The notes beneath the pieces are model-generated. The model saw only the letters and a program-made list of their open reading frames with translations, searched no databases and was not told the origin of the DNA. From NCBI RefSeq assembly GCF_000718775.1, contig NZ_JOCB01000061.1:1-48392 (forward strand): DNA of 48,392 bases, read 5' to 3'. Positions 31,568 through 38,706 of the stretch are shown here, piece after piece. Made by a program: the position numbers and the translations under genes. This stretch comes from Streptomyces sp. NRRL S-31. GTDB taxonomy: Bacteria > Actinomycetota > Actinomycetes > Streptomycetales > Streptomycetaceae. Each line of letters starts with the position of its first letter. Position 1 is the first letter of the stretch.

Positions 31568-31611
31568 CCTGCCCGGCGGCCGGGATGTCACCGGCTCGGC
31601 CGTCGGGCAGG
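31568..31611. terminator. Long hairpin after the regulator
   Basis: CCTGCCCG pairs with CGGGCAGG; beyond one G-T pair the stem continues with further G-C pairs. It starts 17 bases after the stop codon and lies before the 31649 gene. Confidence 0.6.
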
Positions 31612-31648
31612 CAACAAGGCACCACCCCCATCGAGGAGAGGAAGCCGC

Positions 31649-32227
31649 ATGTCCCAGGTTGAGATGCCCACCGTGGACGCCGTCGCCGGCGCCGCGGTTC
31701 GGATCCTGGACAGGATCAAGAGCGACACCGAGTTCGGCACGTTCCGGGCGGCGTCGCTGGAGTACTCCGAGGACTGGCAGTGCTTCACCGGGTTCCCGGT
31801 CGTCGACCAGTGGTCTCTGGAGAGGGACGCCGCGCCGCTGTTCGAGGAGGGCCTGCGCGCCCTCGCGTTGAAGGCCGCGGTGTTCGAGGCCACCGGCGAC
31901 GACAAGGCGTCGGAGATCGCGATTGCGGTCCCGGTCGACGAGATGACGCACGCGATGCTCGCGCAGGCGCAGCTGTTCGCGCGGGTCGCGGCGCGCACGG
32001 GCGTCGGCATTATCCACCAGACCGACCAGGAGCACACCGACTACCGCGTCGGCGGGTACACCCACGACTGCTACCGCGCGGCGTGGGGTGAGCCGCCGGC
32101 CCGGTACTGGCTCGACCACGAGGAGGTCGTCCGGCGCCGCAGCGTGCTCGCCGCCCTGTACGAGAGCATCGGCATGGGCCGGTCCGGCCGGGAGCACAGC
32201 ATCGACTTCGCCGTCGCCGCGGCCTAG
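31649..32227 (+). CDS. Hypothetical protein (192 aa)
   Basis: GAGGAGAGGAAG precedes the ATG. The protein is of mixed alpha/beta type, with YSEDWQCFTGFPVVDQWSLE, ALKAAVFEATGDDKASEIAI and HQTDQEHTDYRVGGYTHD. I do not recognise the family. It is convergent with the 32224 gene, and the two stop codons overlap in a shared CTAG. Confidence 0.65.
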   Translation: MSQVEMPTVDAVAGAAVRILDRIKSDTEFGTFRAASLEYSEDWQCFTGFPVVDQWSLERDAAPLFEEGLRALALKAAVFEATGDDKASEIAIAVPVDEMTHAMLAQAQLFARVAARTGVGIIHQTDQEHTDYRVGGYTHDCYRAAWGEPPARYWLDHEEVVRRRSVLAALYESIGMGRSGREHSIDFAVAAA

Positions 32228-32631
32228 GCGAGCGCGGCGCGCAGTACACCGGTGATGTCGGTGGTGGGGTCCGAGGCGAGCAGGATGTCCGTTGCCTGCC
32301 GGATCACGTCGTCGCAGAACTCCGGTGGTGCTGCTTCCAACGCCGCACGCACCCATGCGGGAACCTCGCCGGCCTCTACCGGCGGCGGGGTTTCCCACGG
32401 CAGCGGCAGGCCGTCGGTGGCGTACGGGGCGGCGGGCAGCCCTACCCGTTCGGGGTGCACGCACACCGGTACGCCGGCCGCGGTGTATCGGTGGCCGGTC
32501 TCCGGGTCGAAGGGGCAGTCCCGGGAGGGCCGCTCGGCCACGTCGAACCGGCCGCCAGCAAGGCGCAGAGAAGGGCACACGCCACACACTGGTCGACCAT
32601 CCCGTGCGAACGGTTCACCCTGCTCCGTCAT
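32224..32631 (-). CDS. Small Cys-rich hypothetical protein (135 aa)
   Basis: From the ATG at 32631 the protein has VCGVCPSLRL, DCPFDPETGHRY and VCVHPERVG, a Cys/His set that could hold zinc. The second half is acidic and helical. It points away from the thymidylate-synthase-like operon at 32858; the two are divergent across about 227 bp. Confidence 0.6.
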   Translation of the reverse strand: MTEQGEPFARDGRPVCGVCPSLRLAGGRFDVAERPSRDCPFDPETGHRYTAAGVPVCVHPERVGLPAAPYATDGLPLPWETPPPVEAGEVPAWVRAALEAAPPEFCDDVIRQATDILLASDPTTDITGVLRAALA

Positions 32632-32857
32632 CCTCACACCGCCTTCAGCCGCTGGGTGGTTAGCACGGTAGCCGAGTGGGCCGGCTCTTGGGCCGCATGC
32701 CGGAACACAGAACCCTGGGCACGCGCCCGCCCGAGCGCGGCCTGCCCACAGTTCCCTGTCCGACGGCCGGCAGGCCACTGAGCCCCGGCCGCTATCCGCG
32801 TCGGCGAAAGCACAGCCGCGGGTGCTTCGTCCATCCCGTCACCCTGGAGTGTGAACC

Positions 32858-33901
32858 TTGCCCAAAGCTGCTGTATATCGCGGTGTCGAAGGCGCCTACC
32901 TCGACCTGCTCCGCCTCGCCACGGAGGACTTCGAGCGCCACATCAACGCCCGCGGTAACCCCGCCCGGGAGGTGACCGGGGTCAGCTTCCGGCTGACCAA
33001 CCCGAGGCAGCGCCTGCCCTTCCTGCGTACGCGCGAGGTCAATCCCGTGGCCCAGGTCGCCGAAGCGCTCTGGCACCTCGCGGGCCGCCGCGACCTGGAA
33101 ATGATCAACTACTACGCGCCGTCCAGGGGGCTCCGCAGCACCGGCGGTGTCGCCCTCAACGGCTCCGCCTACGGCCTCCCCCTCCTGCCGGACGGAGACA
33201 GCAGGGCGCCGTTCGATGACGTCCTGAAGCTGCTGCGTGGCGAGCGAGACAGCCAGCGCGGCTACCTGCCGGTCATCTCAGCGCAGGGAGCCACCGGCCA
33301 AGCCCCTCCGGATGTCGCCTGCCTGGCCAGCCTGCACCTGCTGCCCCGAGCGGGTCGCCTGCACATGGTGTGCACCATGCGCGCCACCGACCTGGACCGT
33401 GACCTGCCGGCCGACGTCTTCAACTTCACCGTGATCCAGGAGTACGCGGCCGTCCAACTGGGTCTGCGCCTCGGCACCTACACCCATGTGATCGGTGCCG
33501 CGCACGTCAGCGACCGTGACGCGGACCGCGTCCGCCGCGTCCTCAACGAGGCGGCGACCGAATGGCAGACCACCTTCCTCTTCCCGGTCATGCCCCAGGA
33601 CACCACCGCAGGCACCATCAAGCTGGTCCTGGAGCACGAAGAGGCACTGCGCCTGAACGAGATCCGGTACAGCGCGGAACACATCGCGCGCCTGAACCTG
33701 CCCCCGTACTGGCAGCAGATCGTGGCGCTCTTCGAGGCGTACCGGCAGATCCGGCACGGCGATCAAGCCGCTGTCGACCCCGGCGTCCTCGACCTGCTCG
33801 ACCCGGGTATGTGCTGGCTCCTGCGCTGCAAGTGGCCGACCCACACCGGGAACAGCGCGGAAGCCGCGGCGGCCCGGCGAACGCCCAGGACGAGCCGATG
33901 A
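32858..33901 (+). CDS. Diverged thymidylate synthase homologue, possible (d)CMP hydroxymethylase
   Basis: The 347-aa protein has a ThyA core from about residue 60: AEALWHLAG, NGSAYG, catalytic Cys155 (DVACLASLH), Arg175, LPADVFNF and His216 (IGAAHVSD). The position of E. coli ThyA Asn177 aligns to Asp186. Asp there is known in phage T4 dCMP hydroxymethylase and favours cytosine nucleotides. This makes normal dTMP synthesis unlikely. It starts at TTG 32858 with GGAG about eight bases upstream. It heads a six-gene operon, and its stop shares ATGA with a 51-aa ORF. Cofactor should be a methylene-tetrahydrofolate. Confidence 0.82.
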   Translation: MPKAAVYRGVEGAYLDLLRLATEDFERHINARGNPAREVTGVSFRLTNPRQRLPFLRTREVNPVAQVAEALWHLAGRRDLEMINYYAPSRGLRSTGGVALNGSAYGLPLLPDGDSRAPFDDVLKLLRGERDSQRGYLPVISAQGATGQAPPDVACLASLHLLPRAGRLHMVCTMRATDLDRDLPADVFNFTVIQEYAAVQLGLRLGTYTHVIGAAHVSDRDADRVRRVLNEAATEWQTTFLFPVMPQDTTAGTIKLVLEHEEALRLNEIRYSAEHIARLNLPPYWQQIVALFEAYRQIRHGDQAAVDPGVLDLLDPGMCWLLRCKWPTHTGNSAEAAAARRTPRTSR

Positions 33902-34053
33902 GCGGCGACGGGCTGCGGGGCATGGACCCCGACGCCGTGCAGCTCGGCCTGGTCCACCACATCCTGGCTGAACTGAGTTCCTGCCGTGCCGGTTCGACGC
34001 CGGTACGGCAGGGCGAGCGCGCCTGTCCGATCGCCGCCACATGCACCGGCTGA
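33898..34053 (+). CDS. 51-aa peptide coupled to the ThyA-like gene
   Basis: It begins in an ATGA overlap and encodes MSGDGLRGMDPDAVQLGLVH, a helix with two Cys further on (SSCRAG and RACPIAATCTG, three Cys in all). Position inside the operon and coupling argue that it is translated; I recognise no family. The three cysteines could bind a metal. Confidence 0.5.
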   Translation: MSGDGLRGMDPDAVQLGLVHHILAELSSCRAGSTPVRQGERACPIAATCTG

Positions 34054-34140
34054 TGCCGCTAATTTCGTGGCCGTGGAGCGTCGAACGGCTGTGACGCGAG
34101 AGGCTACGGCGAGCACTGTCGGCACACCGAGGAGCAACCG

Positions 34141-34941
34141 ATGAGTTCCGTTCTGACCGTCGACCATCCTGCCTGGCAGGAGTATGAAGACGGCACACGC
34201 GCGCGTGCAGTCCGTACTTCTTCCGGTATCTGGGTCTTGTCCCATGACCGGTACGGCCTGCGCATGGACTGCGTGGATGGCACCGAGGACGTCAAGCCGG
34301 AGTTCGTCGCCACCGACCCCGCGCACCTGCCGCCCCTCCCTGAAGTCCTTCACGGAGGTCTCGCCGCGCTCGGTGTCACCCAGCGGCTCGCCAACCCGTG
34401 GCTGTGGGACGCGATCACCACAGCGATCCTGCGGCAGGTCGTTCGCGCCGACCAGGCCCGCAAGCTGTACCACGCCTGGTGCAGCGCCTACGGCACCACC
34501 GTCGAGGGCTCACAAGGTCCGCTCGCCGTAGCGCCCGCGCCGGACGTGATCCTCGGTCTGTCCGACGAAGAGTTCGCCGCCGTCGGGGCGAAGTTCCACC
34601 GCACCGCCCTGCTGGCTGCCGCGGAGGAGTACCAGCGGGCCCGCCGCGACTGGGAGTGCCTGGACGCCGGCGCCCTGGCCACCGGGCTCACCCGGATCCC
34701 GCGTATCGGCCCCTGGACCGCCGCGGCGGCTGCCGCGGACTACACCGGCGACTTCAGCGTCTACCCGCACGACGACCTGGCCGTGCGCACCTGGGCCGCG
34801 AAGATCGCCCCCGACTACCCCTGGCCCGGCAAGAGAGACAAGGCGTTCGGTCCGCTGTGGACCGGATGGGCCGGGGACGACCGCACCGCTCTGCACACCC
34901 TCACCATCGCGACCCTCACCTGGGGAGCGCACGCCAGATGA
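34141..34941 (+). CDS. HhH-GPD base-excision glycosylase-like protein
   Basis: The 266-aa product has a helical HhH-GPD core: NPWLWDAITTAILRQ, then the helix-hairpin-helix LTRIPRIGPWTAAAAA (about 183-198) and the catalytic loop YPHDDLAVR with Asp212, equivalent to the catalytic Asp of AlkA. It lacks an iron-sulfur cluster. In this operon it may remove or process the modified base rather than perform general repair. Related HhH folds are used by phages for base hypermodification. It lies 88 bp after the small ORF and 12 bp before the radical SAM gene. Confidence 0.85.
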   Translation: MSSVLTVDHPAWQEYEDGTRARAVRTSSGIWVLSHDRYGLRMDCVDGTEDVKPEFVATDPAHLPPLPEVLHGGLAALGVTQRLANPWLWDAITTAILRQVVRADQARKLYHAWCSAYGTTVEGSQGPLAVAPAPDVILGLSDEEFAAVGAKFHRTALLAAAEEYQRARRDWECLDAGALATGLTRIPRIGPWTAAAAAADYTGDFSVYPHDDLAVRTWAAKIAPDYPWPGKRDKAFGPLWTGWAGDDRTALHTLTIATLTWGAHAR

Positions 34942-34953
34942 GTTGGAGGACCC

Positions 34954-36495
34954 ATGCAGCAGTTACCCCTGATCGCGGGCGCCGACAGTCGTCACGCGCT
35001 GGACGCCCTGTTCATCAACGCGCCGTTGCGTGACTACGAGTTGCGCCCTCGGACCAACGACTACACCCTCCCCGTGCTCGGTATGGCGTACATCGCCACC
35101 TATGCACAGCAGCGCGGCTTCAACGTCGGTGTGCTCGACGCCGAAGCGCACGGTCTGAGCATCGGGGCGACGGCCCGGATCATCAACGAGGCCAAGCCGC
35201 GCTGGGCCGCCATGAACCTCCTCGCGCCCACCTACGAGATGTCCGCGAGGATCGCTGACCAATTGGAGGCGGGCATCGCGCTGATGGTCGGCGGACACCA
35301 CGCCAAGGCCATGCCGGACCGGGTCCTCGCCGACCCCCGCATGCGCCACCTGCGCGCCCTGGTCCTCGGTGAAGGGGAACTGCGCGTCGCTGCTCTCCTG
35401 GAGGACGAGCAGAGCCGGCGCACGCTGCCGGGTGTCCTGTGGCGTGACCAGTTGCTCGGCACCCGGGCCGCCGGCATCCCGACGGACCCGAAGACCGGCG
35501 CGGCAATACTGAGCCCCGACATCAACAGCCTGCCGTACGTGAACCGCGCCTTCCTGCCCCAGGACCCCTACCAGGCCGCGCCGACGGCGACAGACCGCCG
35601 CCTGGCCGGCCAAAGGCTCTGGCTCGGAGGGATCAGCCCTCAAGGGCACTGGGAGGCCAACATCGTCGGCAGCCGCGGATGCCCCTACAACTGCACGTTC
35701 TGCGGTGCCGCCGTCTCCGCCAACCCCGACATCACGATCCGCGTGCGACGCCCCGAGAACATCATCGGCGAGCTTGACCAGCTGCACGACGAGTACGGCG
35801 TGACCGCCTTCCGGTTCGTGGACGACCTGTTCCTTGGCGTGGGCCGGGTCATCGACGAGCAGATGGACGCGTTCACCCGCAACAGGATCGGCGACCGGTA
35901 CGTGTGGGACGCCACCGGCCGGATCAACGTCCTGGACCGGCTCATCGACGCCGACCTGCACCGTCTTGTCACCAACGGGCTGCGTGAAGTTGCCCTCGGC
36001 ATCGAGTCCGGCAGCGACCGCATCCTGTCCGCGATGGACAAGCGGATCACCGCGGAGATGACCGAGCGCGTCGCCCGTCGGCTGGTCGCCCACGGCGTCG
36101 GTGTGAAGGGGTACTTCATCCTGGGCTTCCCCGGCGAGACCCGCCCCGACCTCGACGCCACCGTGCAGCACATCCGGAACCTGTGGGCCATCTCCGACCA
36201 GCACCCGGGTGACGTCCGCGCCAGCGTCTTCGAGTTCCGCCCCTACCCGGGCACGCCCGTATGGCAGGCCCTCACCGACGAGCGCGGTTACGCCCCGGAC
36301 GACCTCCTCGCCTACGGCGACGTCGACCTCACCCGGGACGGCGCCGACGAGTCCATGCGTCAACGGGACGAGTTCAACTTCTCCGTCGGCATCCAATTCG
36401 GTGACGTGCCCCTGTACGAGGTCCGCTCCACGCTCGCCATGCTCACCCGCGAGCAGCACGAGCGGAACCAGGGCGAACTGGGCAAAGCCGCATGA
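34954..36495 (+). CDS. Cobalamin-binding-domain radical SAM enzyme
   Basis: The 513-aa protein has an N-terminal B12-binding Rossmann domain (about 18-150: LFINAPL, LPVLGMAYIATYAQQRG, VGGHHAKAM) and a radical SAM core with C-x3-C-x2-C at Cys243, Cys247 and Cys250. GIESGSDRIL, KGYFILGFPGET and FRPYPGTPVW are typical of class B enzymes, which methylate or rearrange unactivated carbons. It needs SAM, an iron-sulfur cluster and probably cobalamin. The operon context suggests a nucleotide, nucleoside or base substrate. Its stop overlaps the kinase start (ATGA). Confidence 0.9.
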   Translation: MQQLPLIAGADSRHALDALFINAPLRDYELRPRTNDYTLPVLGMAYIATYAQQRGFNVGVLDAEAHGLSIGATARIINEAKPRWAAMNLLAPTYEMSARIADQLEAGIALMVGGHHAKAMPDRVLADPRMRHLRALVLGEGELRVAALLEDEQSRRTLPGVLWRDQLLGTRAAGIPTDPKTGAAILSPDINSLPYVNRAFLPQDPYQAAPTATDRRLAGQRLWLGGISPQGHWEANIVGSRGCPYNCTFCGAAVSANPDITIRVRRPENIIGELDQLHDEYGVTAFRFVDDLFLGVGRVIDEQMDAFTRNRIGDRYVWDATGRINVLDRLIDADLHRLVTNGLREVALGIESGSDRILSAMDKRITAEMTERVARRLVAHGVGVKGYFILGFPGETRPDLDATVQHIRNLWAISDQHPGDVRASVFEFRPYPGTPVWQALTDERGYAPDDLLAYGDVDLTRDGADESMRQRDEFNFSVGIQFGDVPLYEVRSTLAMLTREQHERNQGELGKAA

Positions 36496-37151
36496 CCAGG
36501 GGCCGCAAGGGGTTCTTCGTCTCGATCGACGGGCCGAGCGGCGTGGGGAAGTCCACCACCATTCGGGAGTTGCAGGCGCTGCTCGCCGCGCGGAACATCC
36601 CTGCCCGGTGGACGGCTGAGCCGCCCCGCGGGGACTTCCTCGGAGACTTCACGCGCGCTCATGGCGGACAGCTTCACGGTCTGGCCCTGGCCTGCCTCGT
36701 CGCAGCCACCCGTTACCGGCACGTCGAGACCACCATCGCCCCCGCGCTCAGCCGCGGTGAGCTGCTGGTGTCAGACCGGTACGTCGCGTCGACCCTGGTC
36801 CTCCAGCGACTCGACCATGTGCCGATGGACTTCCTGCTCCTGCTCAACGAGCACGCCCCGAAGCCCGACCTTGCGGTGATCCTAACCGCCTCCCCCGGCA
36901 CCATCGCTGACCGTGTCGCCCGGGCCGGCGTCACGCACCGCTTCCGGGCCGATCCCCAAGCGCCCGCACGGGAAGTCGAGCTGTACCGGAACGCCGCGGA
37001 CATCCTCGTCGGCCTCAAGTCCAAGGTGCTCGTGATCGACAGCACGGCCCTCCCTCAATCGGAGGTCGCACGCCGAATCGCCGACGCACTACCCACCGTC
37101 CCACTACCGTCAGATGCTTCAGCCACCACCCCGACCACTCAGGAACCATGA
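36492..37151 (+). CDS. Thymidylate-kinase-like P-loop nucleotide kinase
   Basis: The 219-aa protein has DGPSGVGKST (about 13-22), a TAEPPRGDFLG segment in place of the usual TREPGGT of Tmk, and the DRY motif (Asp95, Arg96, Tyr97). The chain is the usual length of dTMP kinase. It should phosphorylate a pyrimidine nucleoside monophosphate. The changed EPGGT loop suggests altered substrate choice, consistent with the ThyA-like partner. ATGA overlaps join it to both neighbours. Confidence 0.88.
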   Translation: MTRGRKGFFVSIDGPSGVGKSTTIRELQALLAARNIPARWTAEPPRGDFLGDFTRAHGGQLHGLALACLVAATRYRHVETTIAPALSRGELLVSDRYVASTLVLQRLDHVPMDFLLLLNEHAPKPDLAVILTASPGTIADRVARAGVTHRFRADPQAPAREVELYRNAADILVGLKSKVLVIDSTALPQSEVARRIADALPTVPLPSDASATTPTTQEP

Positions 37152-37588
37152 AGAAACCGGCACAGCCCACCATCGACACCCACGTCCTTCTCCGCGACGG
37201 CGACAAGATCCTGCTCTCGCAGAGGGGCGGCCCCTACGGCTACCGCCGATGGCACCTGCCATCCGGCAAGCTCGACCGGGACGAATCTCTCACCGCCGGG
37301 GCAGTCCGCGAGCTGTTCGAGGAGACCGGGGTCCAGGCCGCCCCGGAGCACCTGGTGCTCCGGCATGTGGTGCACCACCGGCAGGAGGACGGTTCCGACC
37401 GGATCGGCTTCTTCTTCGAGGCCACCGAGTGGGAGGGGGCACCGATCAACAAGGAGCCCGAGAAGTGTCTGGCTCTCCAGTGGTTCGCTGACCATGACCT
37501 GCCTGCGGACATCATCGAGTACCCCGCTTCAGGCTTGTACGGCTGCCTCAACCGCTCCAGTGCCCTGACGCTGCACGGCTGGCAGTAG
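37148..37588 (+). CDS. Nudix hydrolase
   Basis: The 146-aa protein has a complete Nudix box (Gly40, Glu46, Arg54, Glu55, Glu58, Glu59, Gly61). It starts with a strand THVLLRDGDKILLSQRGG and has LPSGKLDRDE. It should cleave a nucleoside di- or triphosphate. In the operon it could remove unwanted modified nucleotides or convert a triphosphate to monophosphate. It is the last gene before a strong hairpin. Confidence 0.9.
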   Translation: MKKPAQPTIDTHVLLRDGDKILLSQRGGPYGYRRWHLPSGKLDRDESLTAGAVRELFEETGVQAAPEHLVLRHVVHHRQEDGSDRIGFFFEATEWEGAPINKEPEKCLALQWFADHDLPADIIEYPASGLYGCLNRSSALTLHGWQ

Positions 37589-37606
37589 CCGCATGGCGGC
37601 ATCCGC

Positions 37607-37641
37607 CCACCGAGGCGTTCCAACGCGCGACGCCTCGGTGG
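37607..37641. terminator. Terminator of the ThyA-like operon
   Basis: A perfect 12-bp stem CCACCGAGGCGT/ACGCCTCGGTGG with an 11-nt loop starts 18 bases after the Nudix stop. Confidence 0.75.
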
Positions 37642-37749
37642 TTCTGGGCGGTCACTCCTCGTCCGGTCAAGCACCGGACCGCGAACAACAGGTCGCACCT
37701 GCAAGAGGTCCCGGTCCCCTGGCCTCGTGCCGGAGACCGAACCGCCTGC

Positions 37750-37898
37750 CGTACACCGAGCGCCCGGCTGTGGCCCTGAACCAGATCGGCGTCCGGCCGG
37801 CCTGGAGGAGAACCGGCACTGCCCGGCGCATCGACGACGCCCTTCTCGCCGCACGCGACGAGCCGTACGTCACACTGGTGGTCAATCCGGCCACATGA
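37750..37898 (+). pseudogene. Remnant of a GNAT acetyltransferase
   Basis: The frame gives VALNQIGVRPAWRRTGTARR, then IDDALLAARDEPYVTLVVNP and a stop. This is the acetyl-CoA loop and following strand of a GNAT whose N-terminal half and last third are missing. It lies in the 376-bp gap after the operon and may mark the right edge of the accessory stretch. Confidence 0.65.
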
Positions 37899-37963
37899 CG
37901 CCGCGGCCCCGTCGTGGTCCCACCGCGCCGTCGGCCGGGTTCCTCCCCGGCACAATGAGCCGC

Positions 37964-38437
37964 ATGGCCGTAGACAAGCACGTGACGTTCACACTGCCGC
38001 CAGGCGCCACGGGCTTCTTCCGGCCGGGGGACGGGCCGCCCCCGGAAACCGACTGGCGGACGTTCCGGGCGGCGCTGTACGCGGCCGCCCGGGCGGCCGG
38101 GGGCCGTGTGGGCGAGACGGAGGAACAGTCGTACCCCCGTACCTTCCACACCGCGGTCATCGAGGGCGCCGACGAGCGCGTCGTGCTGTGCCACGTCCAC
38201 CACCCGTGGATCGCGTTCGCCACGGAACGCCGGGACTGGTACACCGAGCAGTTCCTCGACCCGCCACCGTGGGCCCGTACCTTCACCGACCTGGGATTCG
38301 TCGTGCTCGACCGCGCGCGGCTCACGCTGCCGCTCCGCGCGGTCGACACCGCGGTCCTCACCCCGCGTGACTGGCGCCTGATCCGCTCCTACGGCATCAC
38401 CACACTGGGCGGAGTGCTCTTCAACGCGTGGGACTGA
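37964..38437 (+). CDS. Hypothetical protein (157 aa)
   Basis: The protein starts at ATG 37964 (or 37955, three residues longer). It has VTFTLPPGATGFFRPGDGPP, a middle with RVVLCHVHHPWIAFA and a C-terminal LTPRDWRLIRSYGITTLGG. Mixed alpha/beta, cytoplasmic. I do not recognise the family. Confidence 0.65.
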   Translation: MAVDKHVTFTLPPGATGFFRPGDGPPPETDWRTFRAALYAAARAAGGRVGETEEQSYPRTFHTAVIEGADERVVLCHVHHPWIAFATERRDWYTEQFLDPPPWARTFTDLGFVVLDRARLTLPLRAVDTAVLTPRDWRLIRSYGITTLGGVLFNAWD

Positions 38438-38706
38438 CTGCCGGGCGGGACCCCGTGCCCGACGCCGGGGGGTGAAGGTCGCCACCTCCCAGCTCTGACC
38501 GGCGCCGCCGGTGTCGTGGGCGTCGGGCGGATGCCGGTCGTGAACCGGGCGCCCTTCGGCACAGGGGTTCACCCGCGCGGACCGTGCTGCTTCGATGACA
38601 GGGTGAACAGGGCGAGGGGAAGCAGCCGGACGGAGACCGGGGCAGGGTGCGACGGGACCGGGGCACGGCGCTCGGCCGGTGCCGCGCGGCGGGCCGAGGG
38701 GGAGAG

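Noticed and set aside
34954..36495. Radical SAM enzyme as a prokaryotic viperin
   Set aside because: It has an N-terminal cobalamin domain and class B motifs such as GFPGET, which viperins lack. Only the pairing with a nucleotide kinase is similar.
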